DNA of 64,000 nucleotides from Macrotis lagotis (Eukaryota; Chordata; Mammalia; Peramelemorphia; Peramelidae): positions 2,612,878 through 2,676,877 of the forward strand of contig NC_133663.1 in NCBI RefSeq assembly GCF_037893015.1. The letters are read 5' to 3'. Positions 41,983 through 53,062 of this stretch are shown one piece after another. The stretch's first letter is position 1. Each line of letters begins with the position of its first letter. The position numbers and the translations under genes were made by a program. The notes under the pieces were generated by a model. That model ran no database searches. It was not told the DNA's origin and saw only the letters and a program-made list of their open reading frames with translations.

Positions 41983-42105
41983 CAGGCTATTTGGAAACAG
42001 CTGACGCCCACCGCTCATGGAACATGGGCATGCCTGCTGGCGCCTTGCTGATGGTGGTGGGGAAGGGGGTTTATATAAGTGAGCTGGGAGACCAGTCTTT
42101 CCCCC
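41983..42105 (+). promoter_or_regulatory. Candidate TATA-box promoter, muscle-like layout
   Basis: A strong TATA word, TATATAAG (42072-42079), lies in GC-rich DNA. Upstream are a CArG-like GCTATTTGGA (41986-41995), a CAGCTG E-box (41998-42003) and a GGGCATGCCT word that fits a p53 half-site (about 42026-42035). CArG plus E-box about 80 bp ahead of TATA resembles muscle promoters. No downstream coding exon is recognisable, so a cryptic or non-coding start is possible. Confidence 0.3.
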
Positions 42106-42784
42106 TTCCCCTCCCCCCAACCCTCCCCTGTTCTTTACCTCTGCCCCATCAGGTTGCCTGAAGCTGAGCTGGCAGTGGCTGGGTCATATTGGAGCAGACA
42201 TGAGTGGCAGGGGCCAAAGGGGATGCCCACTAGGTCTGACAGGGTAGTTTGTGGACAATGGTCATAAGACCCCAATACCTGTGTTGAGAATGGAAGACAT
42301 CCTAGATTCAAATCTAGCCTTCTCATTGGAGAAGGGAAGACCTCATGGACAGAATCTTTTAGATCATCCCAAGGTCCAGGCAGCAGCCTTCCAGACAGAT
42401 TTCCTCCAGAAGAGTACCAATATAGGCCTCATCATGGAGATGTAAGAACACAGGAGCAGGCCTGGGAGAAGCTGTTTCTGCCCCCATCCCACCCCAGGAA
42501 CTTCCATTCTAATGGGAGACAAGAATAGGAAAATTGGGTGTATACCCAAGATGCAGATGGAACAGGAGGAGGGTCCTGGGCAAGGGTGGGGTGGGGTGGG
42601 GGGCACATCAGGAAAGATGGACCTTTCACTGAAAATGAAAGGGGTCTGGGGGTTGGGGAAGGAGGGGTCAGCCAGGATAAAAAGGAGCATTCTCCCCACC
42701 TCAGTGCTCACTCATCCACAGTCTTAAGCAAAAATCCTCTGGCTTGTCTCCTTTATCCCCTCAAAGCTCCCTGACTTAGTCATT
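42106..42784. other. Unique DNA with G-quadruplex motif
   Basis: No gene recognised. Holds the G-rich element described separately at 42584-42603. Confidence 0.4.
42584..42603 (+). other. G-quadruplex motif
   Basis: GGGTGGGGTGGGGTGGGGGG: four G tracts with single-T loops, the most stable class of intramolecular quadruplex by known rules. Confidence 0.8.
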
Positions 42785-42960
42785 GAAATAACAATCAAGG
42801 AATGTCAGAGTTGGGAGGGGGACTCAGAGTGTGTCTGGTCCAGTGACCTTCTTTTACATATGTGGAAACTGAAGCGCCTTTCCCAAGGTTCCATGGCAGG
42901 GACAGACAAGACCAGAACCTGGTGTTCCTGACTCGTCATCCTTTCCCCACTTACTGGTGT
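42785..42960 (-). mobile_element. Ancient MIR/L3-like repeat
   Basis: AGGAATGTCAGAGTTGGGAG, CTGGTCCAGTGACCTTCTTT, TATGTGGAAACTGAAGCGCC and a decayed reversed SINE end. Confidence 0.5.
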
Positions 42961-43894
42961 CCTTGTCACAAAGGGAAGTCCATCCTCGAGTTTTCAGTGA
43001 CAAAGCTCCCATACGTGTTCTGCTTATCTTAGGAGCACCAGCTGGTGGACCTTGGCAGTAGGTGGGCTCCTGTTCAATTGATGCTGTATTAAATGGAGGA
43101 TGCCTGCTTCTCCAGAGGTCAGTGGGCACAGCTCCCTCCTCAGGGTCCCTAGAGTGGTTCCTCTTGCATTTCCAGGCCCGTGTGTACTTTGGTGGGGTCC
43201 CCCTGGTTGGCCCATGCAGTTCTGGCCAGGCCTGGGGTTATTTTGGCCGCTGTGTTTGGTCACTTTGGCAGAAGAGCTGCTAGGGCGGTCCTGTGGGGTC
43301 ATGGAAGGGCCTTTTGGAAATGGGCTCGGTAGGAATTTTCCCCAAGGAGGCTTCTCTGCTTGTGATTCAGTCTAAGATCTGTGGAGGGGAAAGGAGGGAT
43401 GGGGCCCCACTGGCCTTTTTCAGAAAGCAATGGGACTGAGCCAAGCCTCATTCTCTATCGTCCTTAAGAACTGGTCCAGTCTCTCCTTGCTCCTAGAATT
43501 CATCCCTGGGGACAGAATTTCTGTGCCTTCAGAAGTCACTGAACCTTTGGGCTCCAGGGCTAGGCTTCCTTATTAGCCAGGAGGAGTTGAGGAGAAGCAA
43601 TTCTTCCCTCTCTCGTCACCTGCCCTTTCTGGGCCTTTCTTTTCACTGTTTCCTCATTTAGATGGATGATAGTTCAACATCTCATTGACCCAGGAAGATG
43701 TCTCAGCTTCCTTCTGGAGACCCTATCCCTTCCCTCCAAACTCTCCTCTGAGCTGGAGCCTGAGGTTTTTGGGGAGGGGGAGAAGGAAACTCTCTGGGGA
43801 GGCAAATGTGACCCCTCCCACCGGTCCCCCAGCCTCAAACAAAGACCTTTCCCTTGCTGAGAAGAAAGGTAGGAGGTGCTCCCAGCCCTTGGGC
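42961..43894. other. Unique DNA
   Basis: Nothing recognised; short overlapping open frames only. Confidence 0.4.
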
Positions 43895-43999
43895 TACCAT
43901 CCTGTCTTCTTTTCCATGATTGGAAGCTCCTCTAGGATGAGTGACAGTGCCTAGGTACACAATAGGTGTTTAATAAATGCTTATTGGTTGATTGATGCT
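43895..43999 (+). mobile_element. L2 3'-end tail
   Basis: TTCCATGATTGGAAGCTCCT, GTGCCTAGGTACACAATAGG and GTGTTTAATAAATGCTTATT then GGTTGATTGAT. Confidence 0.7.
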
Positions 44000-44039
44000 T
44001 TTGTGAGGTGGGAATATTTTCATGAGTATTTTCATGGCC

Positions 44040-44150
44040 TTCGGATCTTAAACAAGATCCTTCCCCTCTCTGCATCTTTGCTTCCTCTCTTAACAGAAGG
44101 TGGCCAACAGGATGACCTCCAGGATCTCACCTAGGCTTTGGACTCTGGTC
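44040..44150 (+). mobile_element. MIR-like fragment
   Basis: CTCTCTGCATCTTTGCTTCC, TCTCTTAACAGAAGGTGG and GATGACCTCCAGGATCTCAC follow MIR 3' order, decayed. Confidence 0.5.
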
Positions 44151-45367
44151 CCATGAGGACCTTCAAGGAGGCAGCTCACCCACTCTGCAGGAGGCAGCTC
44201 CATGGAAGTTAGATGAAAAAATGATTTGGCTCTAAAGACTCAATCTGGTGTTTGTTTTACTTCCAACTTCTATAGGAAAAAGTCGAGGGCAGAAGGAGGG
44301 ACAAAGATCTGGGCCAGTAATCAGAACATCACGCAGGTGGCTTGGAAGAGTTGAGAAGAGTGAAACAAGTCAGAGGGACTAAATTTAGAGAGGACAGAAA
44401 ATTGAGCAAGATTGGGGAGAGACTGGGGGAAATGGGAAGAAGCAGGATCTAGTTCTAAGACTAAAGAGAATGAGGACCAGGCAACTGTGTCTGGAGAGGA
44501 GAAGGTCATTGGCAAGAAAGGCAAGGGAAGTGAGAAAAGTCTAGAGGGATAATTAGAGGGTTTAAGCAAATTGATCGACTGGTTTGTTGTTTAAACCAAG
44601 AGATTGGCTCAAATATGAAGGGGTGGGGGCGGGGCTATCATGGAGACAAAGGAAAGGAATTTGCCTCAGCTCTTCTGTAACTACCTCCAGAATGGCAGCT
44701 CCTTTAGGACAGGTATTCTTGGTGCTTAGGAATGTTATAGTGGCTATTGGGCTTGGGGAAGGGCTGGACAGGAGGGCTCGAGAGTCTCCACAGGTCTCAG
44801 ATGCTGGGATCTTGGCATACCCTTCTCAACTTCTGCCTCCTCTGGGATTGGGCAGATGATGCCCCCTAGACCATGCCTGATGGGCAGTGAGGCCAGCCTA
44901 GGTGGGGGTGGGCCCCTCTGAGCTCAGGGAAGTCTGGTGCTGACCAGCTTGAGGCTTGGGGAGTGGACGTGCTGAAGACCTTTGTGTTGCCCCTTTCCCT
45001 TGGGGCCCAGAGGACCAACCCTGCCAGACCCCTCTTGATCTGCCAAACAGCCGGCTGCTCAGTGTTCTTGGCAAAAATAGCTCGGCGTGTGGAGCGGCCA
45101 AGTGTAAATAAAGGCTCTGCTTTGGCCCCTTGCTGGCCTGACCCATCACGGTTTAATTATCTGGAGATGCAGAGCCTGCCTCCGTGGTCTGATCCATGCT
45201 CATACCACACCAGAAGCACGTAGACATTTGGGGAACCGATGTGTTGCTGAAGCAGAACTCGTGCTGCTGCTGGAGAAAACTGTGACCCCTGACCTCGGCT
45301 GGGGGGGTAGTGGTGTGTTTTATTAAAGCATCCATGTTTGGGGTTCAGAGACACCCATCCCTCTTCT
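44151..45367. other. Unique DNA
   Basis: No gene or clear repeat recognised in 1.2 kb. Confidence 0.4.
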
Positions 45368-45660
45368 TAGGGGCATAGCTTTAGAAGTAGGAGGAACTTT
45401 AGAGGTGCCCTACTACAACCCCTTATCTTACAGTATGGGGAAACTGAGGCACAGAGGCGAGGGATTTGAAAATAGCAGCTCATATTACTGTAAGGTTTGC
45501 AAAGTGCTTAATGTATGAATTTGATTAATATCTCATTTGATTCTCATGGCAGCCCTGGATGCTACCATTCTCCCCATTTGACAGATAAGGAGACCGAGAC
45601 TGAGAGACTGAGTGACTTGCCCAAATGGCTAGCAGGGATCAGGACCAGGGTCCTTGGCAG
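45368..45660 (-). mobile_element. Two adjacent MIR-like repeats
   Basis: 45368-45460 has AGGAACTTTAGAGGTGCCCT and GGGAAACTGAGGCACAGAGG. 45470-45660 has TAAGGTTTGCAAAGTGCTTA, ATCTCATTTGATTCTCATGG, CATTTGACAGATAAGGAGAC and GAGTGACTTGCCCAAATGGC. Confidence 0.65.
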
Positions 45661-46329
45661 GACACTGCTCTGCGGTCCGAGGTCATGCAGGTGAAGCGGG
45701 TAGTAGGAGTGGGAAGCAGAGCTTGCCCTCAAGGTCATGGCCAAGGCTATTTGCTCAGTGTCCCTCCTGGTTTCTGTGAGTCCCTCCCACTCCATCTGTT
45801 AGTTTGAGCTCATATGCCAAGTGAGCCCGGATGGGACAGTGCCGGGGCCCCTCCCCCTTCTTCCTGGCTCTCAGCCCAGCTGGGGTGGGGGCTCCTCTCA
45901 CTCCCACACCCCTGAGACCCTCTGCTCCTCTGGGCTTCCCTAGCCCCGCCCAAAGCTACATGGACCCAGCATCCCTAGGGATGAAGGACTATTTCAAACG
46001 CTTTGGCCACAAACTTTCTGAACGTTTCTTCAACACAGCTGCGCCACATCTAGAGAAGGCTGACTGCAAGCAAGGGAGTCCCGGAGCATGTGACTCAAAG
46101 GAAATTAGCCCGCAGGGCGATTTGCTGCATCCGTCTTTCCTTCTGGCTTTGTCCAAGGCAGACCATCCTAGGCTGGCAGGGACCTCATCCCCATTCATCT
46201 GCCACCCCCCATTTTACAAATGAGGAAATGGGTCGAGAGTAGGAATGACTTGTCTGCTCCCTTTCTATCCAGTCCAGTTTAACAGTAAAGTCCCTATCAT
46301 GGCTCCCTCATGTCTCTGGGCCCAGATGC
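45661..46329. other. Unique DNA
   Basis: Nothing recognised; a MIR-like GGAAATGGGTCGAGAG scrap near 46220. Confidence 0.35.
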
Positions 46330-46790
46330 AGCACCCGTTGTTGGGTGTTGCCCTCACCCTTTCCAGGCCTCTTCCCCCTCACTCCCACCTCATCCTCTCT
46401 GATCCAGGGCTGTCCCATAAACAAGACCCCCCCATCTATTGGCTCCAGGCATTGTCTTTGCCCTGCCCCCCCAAGTCCTCCTCCCCTCTGACTACTGACT
46501 TCCCAGCTTCCTTCAAGTCCCCCCTGGGAACACCCCCATCCCTCCCTCCAGGAAGCCTTCCCCACCCCCCTCCATCCCAGGCCCTTCCCCCAGCCAGTTA
46601 TTTCCCATTTGTCCCATACATCATTGACTTTATATAGATTTGTTGGTCAATTGGCTCCCTCGGTGGACAGGGAGCAGGGGGCAGGGATGGTCCTTTGCCC
46701 CTTTCTGTATCCCCCATGATGCTTAGCACAGGGTCTCCCACGTATCGGTGCTCGACAAATGCTGAGTGATTACTTGGCAGATAAGTAGCA
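46330..46790 (+). mobile_element. L2-type LINE 3' end
   Basis: CTTCCTTCAAGTCCCCCCTG, CCTCCAGGAAGCCTTCCCCA, CATTGACTTTATATAGATTT, ATCCCCCATGATGCTTAGCA and GGTGCTCGACAAATGCTGAG are in the expected order. Confidence 0.78.
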
Positions 46791-47639
46791 GAAGTAAGAT
46801 TCAAACTCAGATTCCGGGATTAGCTAGTCCTGCTCCTCCCTGTCCCCCCACACAACCTGGGACCCCTCCTTAATGCTCCTCCCCAGTTTGGCTTCATCTG
46901 CAGCCCAACCCCATGGCTTCTCCTCTGCTCTTCTCATCATCTGCTCTCCAAGGGCACGGGCACCATGCCACTCCAGCCTTGGGCTCCTTGTGTCTGGGCT
47001 GGACCAGAAGCTCATTCTGTGTTCTCAGAGAGGCTGATACACATGGGCTGTTCACAGGAAGTGCTCGGTGGCTTTCTATGTGAATGAAATAGCAACAAAG
47101 CCTTCCAGAGGTCTCCTATAAATTGCAATAACCCTAAATGTGTAAGACATGATTCTAAGTGGAAAGGAGTCTTGTCACCTTCTGTCCCAACCCAATACAG
47201 AACCACCCAGACTTTCCAATGCTTGGGAGAGGAAGAGAACAAGCCCAAACAGAGAAGCAGCATCAGAGACCTCTGCCCCCTGCTTCTCCCCTAGTCCTGC
47301 CTCACATCAGGTTTCTTTTTAGGAAAACCTATGTCTTCCCCTTCCCTGAGAGTCATTAAAACAGCCCACTTTTATTCCAAGTTCTATTCCCAGGGTCAGT
47401 GGCTCCTGTTTTCCAATCAGTTTTGAATCAGAGATCACGTCCTATTGCCAACAGAGCCTCCCTCAACCTAGCCACATCTCTCATTGGGAGCCCCTTTTTC
47501 TACAAGAAGTCAAATGAAGAAAGTGAATTATTAATCTACCTTCTTCAATTCCAAACAGCCAAAAAGTAACTTAGTCCCAACTATAAATGGGTATTATCAA
47601 AGATACCTAACAGACAGACAGGGTCCTGGATATTCTTTC
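46791..47639. other. Unique DNA
   Basis: A reversed MIR-like scrap at 46775-46830 (GTAGCAGAAGTAAGATTCAA). Otherwise unique. Confidence 0.4.
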
Positions 47640-47655
47640 AAAATTCTTAGAAGGA
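47640..47655 (+). repeat. WSINE target-site duplication, left
   Basis: AAAATTCTTAGAAGGA, identical to 47803-47818. Confidence 0.92.
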
Positions 47656-47802
47656 GGGGCAGCTTGGTGGCGTAGTGGATAAAGCACCAGCCCTGGAGTC
47701 AGGAGTACCTGGGTTCAAATCCGGTCTCAGACACTTAATAATTACCTAGCTGTGTGGCCTTGGGCAAGCCACTTAACCCCGTTGCCTTGCAAAAACCTAA
47801 AA
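47656..47802 (+). mobile_element. WSINE1-type SINE, perfect 16-bp TSD
   Basis: Full-length copy from GGGGCAGCTTGGTGGCGTAG to CTTGCAAAAACCTAAAAA, close to the family consensus as I recall it, with identical 16-bp flanks. It is one of the youngest-looking insertions here. Confidence 0.95.
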
Positions 47803-47818
47803 AAAATTCTTAGAAGGA
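47803..47818 (+). repeat. WSINE target-site duplication, right
   Basis: AAAATTCTTAGAAGGA, identical to 47640-47655. It is followed at once by the L1 remnant. Confidence 0.92.
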
Positions 47819-47824
47819 ATGAGG

Positions 47825-48410
47825 CAGGGGAAGGAAGGTTAATGTGCTGTTGGTGGAGTTGGGAGCTGCTCTAACCATTCTGGAGAACAAGTTGGAACTA
47901 TGCCCAAAGAGCAATCAGGCTATGGGGACCTTTTGACCCAGCAATACCACTGCCAGGTATGTGTGTTAAAGAGTTCAAATGAAAAGAAAAAAGTCTATTT
48001 ATACAAAAATATTGATATCTTGTTTTTCCTCATGCATTGGAGAATGGTCAAATTAGTTATGGCATATGGTTGTGATGAAGAATATGAGGAAGAATGCCAT
48101 ATATTCAAGAAGTAATGAGGAGGGTGGTTTCAGAAAAATGAGGTGCAACAGATGCAAAGTGAAGCAAGCAGAACCAGAAGAACATTGTACACAGTAATAA
48201 CAACTTTGTGTGATCATCAACTATGAAAGACTCGGGTATTCTCAGCAACACGGTAATCCAAGACAATTCCAAAGCACTCACTGATGGGATCTCAGTGTAA
48301 GAATGAAGCATGCTTTCCCCCTTAATTAATTTTTTTTTTTTGCAACATGGCTATTACGGAAATATATTTTGTATAAGGAAATAAATGAGGTAAAAAAAAG
48401 ATCACCATAT
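47825..48410 (+). mobile_element. L1 3' part
   Basis: TGTGCTGTTGGTGGAGTTGG, GAACTATGCCCAAAGAGCAA, GAAGCAAGCAGAACCAGAAG, CACAGTAATAACAACTTTG and an AATAAATGAGGTAAAAAAAA tail. Multiple stops; inactive. Confidence 0.85.
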
Positions 48411-49139
48411 TTCTTTAGAGCCTTTTTAGCTCCCAGTCATTGCTCTCTTCTTATGGTCACATCTTTTAAAACTACAAGAGAGTTAGTCCAGTGCAGTCAC
48501 ATGGGTCTCAGTTTCCTTCTTTCCTTACTCATCAGAATCATTGATGCTTCTCTAATCAGAATTTTGTTCTTGAGAACTTCCCATCCCCTTTGGACCAGCT
48601 TCTCCTGGAGATTGTTACATCACAGGTTCCTCCTCTCTGCTATACCTTTTTCACACCTTCTTAGTTAAGGTTACATAGTCATCTCCTCCCAGTGTCCCTG
48701 GACTTTCCTGTTTGACAGCCAGGCCCCGTTTAATCATCAGAATCAAGGTCAGAACAGCAGGTCTCTTCTACTTTGTCTTTAAAGTTGGATTTTTATGGAT
48801 ATCTTTTGGTTTTGTACCCCTTACATTTCCCTCTGCTTCTTTTCCCCTCCCTTCCTGTCTCAGAGAGCCATCTGGTCCTACTTTCTAAGAGGTGGAATTA
48901 TCATACAAGTAAACACAGAATTCCCAGAGACTCTGCCTTCAGCCTAGAAACTTCCCAAGGTCCCTTCTGGCAATAACCTTCCATGATTCTATAAAGCAAA
49001 CCCTACTTTCAATTACTTAAGATAATTAGTTTAATCACATGTTTTCTATCTAGTTTCCACCTGGTCAATCAGGGATAATCACAGCCACAAACTGACTGTC
49101 AACATGTCTCAGGGGATTCTGGGAGCCCACAAGGGTAGC
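48411..49139. other. Unique DNA
   Basis: Nothing recognised beyond MIR-like words near 48945-48995. Confidence 0.4.
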
Positions 49140-49253
49140 CAGACCTGGAGTGAGGAGCTTTAGATTGGACTCCCAAGTTTGATCCCTCCTAGCTGGGTAC
49201 CCTGGGAAGGTCACATAACTTCCTCAGTTTCATCATCAAGAAAGAATAAAATA
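49140..49253 (+). mobile_element. MIR-like fragment
   Basis: GCCAGACCTGGAGTGAGGAG, CTAGCTGGGTACCCTGGGAA and CTCAGTTTCATCATCAAGAA. The WSINE starts where its tail ends. Confidence 0.6.
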
Positions 49254-49408
49254 GGGGTGGCTAGGTGGTGCAGTGGGTAGAGCACTGACCCTGGAGTCAG
49301 GAGGACCCGAGTTCAAATCTGACCTCAGACACTTAATAATGACCTAGCTGTGTGACCTTGGTCAAGTCACTTAACCCCATTGCCTTGCAAAAGCAAAACA
49401 AAAAAAGC
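49254..49408 (+). mobile_element. WSINE1-type SINE
   Basis: GGGGTGGCTAGGTGGTGCAG head to CTTGCAAAAGCAAAACAAAA tail, full length. No convincing duplication. Confidence 0.9.
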
Positions 49409-50604
49409 ATAAATAATCATACTAATTCTCTCTGCCTCATAGGCTTGCTGTCCAGAAAGTCAGCCTCAGGGAGCTAGAACAATGTTCTCATTCATGTGAT
49501 GCTTAACACAAAACAAACCTATCTGAAGCCTACTTGTCTAACCTGGCTAGTGGGGGGTCTTTCGAAGGTCCGTCAGTCTGTTTCAGAAATATTCCCACTC
49601 TGCCTCACCCTGATGTTTTCTTCCATGAGACCTAGTCTGGTGGCCTTTGTTCTCTCCATCCTCTCTTGCATGAAAATAGAATCCCACATCAGCTAGATGA
49701 TCTTTTCAACTCCCATGTCCTTTCCTCCATTTTGTATCCAACAGAGAACCTTCTGCCTGCAACATGCCCCATCATCTTCAGGGAATAAAAATCAAGAAAT
49801 AAAGAAAATCAGACTCCTTCACGGTCTGTGATGCTTGGGCTTGGCCATTCGCTGAGACTCAAAGAGCACAGAGCCAGCTGGCACAGATCCAGGTCCTCAA
49901 GGCGTGTGGTGCCACAGCTGGACCTAGTGGGGAGGGGGGCAGAAAGATAATGAGCAGAACAGACAAGTTGGGTTTTCAGAATTTTTAAGAGCAGGAGCCT
50001 GTAGAGTCTGGGGGTCAGATGAGCAGCATCCAGAGGTCCTTGTAGCTTGAACTTCTTGTCCATCCCTTAGGAGGCAAAGGGGCATCCAAGCTGTCAGCAG
50101 GTATATCCCTGGAGGTGTTTGATTGGATGAATTGGAAAGGAAGGCGGACCAGGTGATGGGCCATTTGCTAATATGGGCAGGGAGAGAAAAGCCATTTTTT
50201 TTCTTTTAATTCTGACCCTCTCCACACCCCCAACCTCTAAGCAGGGATGGGATAGGGTGTTCCTGCAGGCCTTCTCCCCCTTTTTCTCTGCTAGGATTTG
50301 GAGAGTCATTATAGCCTCCTATGAAGGACATCCCCATTGGCATTCAGAAAATGTCATCCTCCTTCAGCATCCTCCTTTCAGAAAGCATAGTGCACTTCAT
50401 AGATTTAGGATCGTGGTTAAGAATTCTGTTTTCATAACATAAGAGACACTTTTGCTGGATTTGTTTTGAGCCAGGAGTTTCCCCTGATGCCCATGTGCTT
50501 GGCAGGCCTTAATTCAACCTGGGTTTGTATGATAGTCATTAAGCCAAGACTTTCCCCTGTGATCAATATACTTGAGAGCCCTCATTAAATAAAAAGTGTT
50601 CTCT
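49409..50604. other. Unique DNA
   Basis: No gene or clear repeat. Short frames on both strands have no motifs. Confidence 0.4.
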
Positions 50605-51050
50605 GTCAATCTCTCTCTCCCTCTGTCTCTTTGTCTCTGTCTGTCTCTGTCTGTCAATCTCTCTCTCTGTCTCTCTGTCTCTTCTCTCTTCTCTCTTCTG
50701 TCTCTGTCTCTCTCTCTTCTCTCTTCTCTCTTCTCTCTTCCTCTCTCTTCTCTCTTCTGTCTCTGTCTCTCCTCTCTTCTCTCTTCCTCTCTCTCTCTCT
50801 CTTCTCTCTTCTCTCTTCCTCTCTCTTTCTCTTCTCTCTTCTCTCTTCCTCTCTCTTTCTCTTCTCTCTCCTCTCTCTTCCTCTTCTCTCTTCTCTCTTC
50901 CTCTCTCTTTCTCTTCTCTCTTCTCTCTCTTTCTCTTCTCTCTTCCTCTCTCTCTCTCTTCCTCTCTTTCTCTCTCTTCCTCTCTTTCTCTCTCTTCCTC
51001 TTCTCTCTTCTTCTCTCTTTCTCTTCTCTCTTCTCTCTTCCTCTCTCTTC

Positions 51051-51084
<34 letters not shown>

Positions 51085-51086
51085 TC

Positions 51087-51142
<56 letters not shown>

Positions 51143-51185
51143 TCTCTCTCTTCCTCTCTTTCTCTCTCTTCCTCTCTTTCTCTTC

Positions 51186-51216
<31 letters not shown>

Positions 51217-51253
51217 TCCTCTCTTTCTCTCTCTTCCTCTCTTTCTCTCTCTT

Positions 51254-51306
<53 letters not shown>
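50605..51306 (+). repeat. 700-bp polypyrimidine TC/TTCC tract
   Basis: Almost only C and T for 700 bp after a TCTCTG-type lead. TCTCTTC, CTTCCTC and TTTCTCTC units recur in clusters, and a pure (TC)n run ends near 51306. Open frames of 233-310 codons on both strands are artefacts of period-2 composition. Long mirror symmetry allows triplex (H-DNA) formation. Confidence 0.98.
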
Positions 51307-51310
<4 letters not shown>

Positions 51311-51550
51311 CTTGGTCTGTTCCTTCTGTTGAGTGTGCCTCTAGCCCCTCAACCTCCCTCCATCCTCCCAGGTCATCCTTTGCTCCTTGGCCTCTCTTCC
51401 TTGGCTTCACAATCTTGATCCTGAGTTTGGCCAGTTCAGCCATTCGTCTTGATTCATTACCCTTGGGTTCCCTGGCCCCTCATCCAATTGCCAACTATAC
51501 CTGGCTTCCTACTTCCTACATTCTCTGATCTACTCAAATCATATTAAATG
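51307..51550. other. Unique DNA
   Basis: Nothing recognised. Confidence 0.4.
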
Positions 51551-51702
51551 GTTTTTTTAGGTTTTTTTAAGGCAAATGGGGCTAAGTGGCTTGCCTAAGG
51601 CCACACAGCTAGGTAATTATTAAGTGTCTGAGACCAGATTTGAACCCAGGTACTCCTGACTCCAGGGCCGGTGCTCTATCCACTGTGCCACCTAGCCGCC
51701 CC
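51551..51702 (-). mobile_element. WSINE1-type SINE
   Basis: GTTTTTTTAGGTTTTTTTAA tail to GCCACCTAGCCGCCCC head, minus strand. TTAAATG occurs on both sides (51544-51550 and about 51704-51710), a possible short duplication. Confidence 0.9.
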
Positions 51703-52254
51703 TTTAAATGTTTTTTGAGAAAGCCCTGCAACTCTGTTGTCCAGACCCTTACAAATCCTGAGGATGCAGTCTCCAAGGAGCCCTCACTGCTGTCTCTCAC
51801 AATCCTCAACAGATCTCTTAGGCCAAGCCTGGGCTGGGGGCGGGGGGGGGGGGGTGTTAAATGGCATTCCATCCCCAGGAGTTCTAAAATGTCCCATGAT
51901 TGGACCAATCTCTAGGAGAAATCCCAACCCCCATGGATGGATATTCCAAGGCTTCAAAGCTGCTCTAAGCTCCCTAAGTGTTTTCTAAACATATTGACAA
52001 AAGCAAAGCCTCCAACCAAGAGCTAACAAGACTGCCCATAGGAGCCCACAGGCTTGTCCGGGTGTGGTTTGAACAGGTTCTCACAAAAGCTTCCCATCCC
52101 TTCTGAACGCTTTTTTTCCAAGGACAACTGGTTTTCTTGTCCTTGTGACCACTGTTAGCAATGTGCCTCTCCTTCTTTGGCTTCTTGCTTCATTTTCCTC
52201 TCTTCATGGAACTCTCTCCTCCTTAACCACTCCCCTCTTCCATTCTGAGACAGT
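51703..52254. other. Unique DNA with a G13 run
   Basis: A 13-base G homopolymer near 51842-51854. No gene. Confidence 0.4.
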
Positions 52255-52410
52255 CACATAATTCTGTCACAGATAATGAGGTTTTAATGTGGTAATGAAG
52301 TGGGAACTAATTGTAAATTTGTGGCTATACCTGGGCAGTCTTTTTATTGAGGTGTGATAGATTAAAGGGAACACCTTCATTGGATGAGAAAACAAATTAA
52401 TCATTCTGGG
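52255..52410. promoter_or_regulatory. AT-rich island, candidate regulatory element
   Basis: Non-repetitive stretch with GTCACATAATTCTGTCACAG, GATAATGAGGTTTTAATGTG, GTAATGAAGTGGGAACTAAT, AGGTGTGATAGATTAAAGGG and AAATTAATCATTCTGG. TGTGATAGATTA and GATAATGAG are plausible homeodomain or GATA-type sites. Inferred only. Confidence 0.28.
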
Positions 52411-52839
52411 GGCAGAGGGGCTTGTAGCCTATGGGCTGCCTGGGGAGGAGGAGCTGAGCTGAGGGAAGTTCTCTCTCCTTTTTTCCCCATGATGGGTCAC
52501 TTTGAAGGGGAGTTTGCATTCAGTTGAGGAGTGGGCATCCAAGCCACCCGAACCTGTCTGGTGATCACAGGCCTCCTCTGCCCCTTGGCACATCCATCTT
52601 CCCTTCCCCCCACCTTTGTAACTCTAGCTTTGGGAACAGTAATCAGATGAAGACCACCATTCCTGACAAGGACATCTCAGTCTCCAAACACCATTCCCTC
52701 TAGTCTAGTTTTGACTACTCCTCCCTGAAGACCTCTCCTTGTAAAGCACGCTATCTTTTCCTATTAGAAGAGTTCTCTCAGAATGAATGAACAAACTATA
52801 TTTACTTTTTAAAAATTTCTCCTATGGTTTTCTTTCTTT
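52411..52839. other. Unique DNA
   Basis: Nothing recognised. Confidence 0.4.
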
Positions 52840-53062
52840 TCCTTAGTCCTAATTCCTCATATTGAAAATGATTAATCTGTAAACCTGTTAAACACAAATG
52901 TGTATGTACAATATGATTTGCTGCTGAGGGGAGGGGTGGGACAGGAGAGTGGAAGGAAATTTTTTAATTTAAAAATATGCATATGCATGTGGATGAATGT
53001 TGAAAAACTCTCATAACACGTCATTGGAAAAATAAAATAAAACATCAATTGAAAAAAAAAGG
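52840..53062 (+). mobile_element. L1 3' UTR fragment
   Basis: TAAACCTGTTAAACACAAAT, AAAAATATGCATATGCATGT, GGATGAATGTTGAAAAACTC and AATAAAATAAAACATCAATT then poly-A. An L1 subfamily different from the copies at 7275 and 12930. Confidence 0.7.

Noticed and set aside
50514-51528. Overlapping open frames of 233-310 codons on both strands
   Set aside because: They lie in a period-2 TC tract that is open in many frames; composition is only S/L/F or R/E/K.
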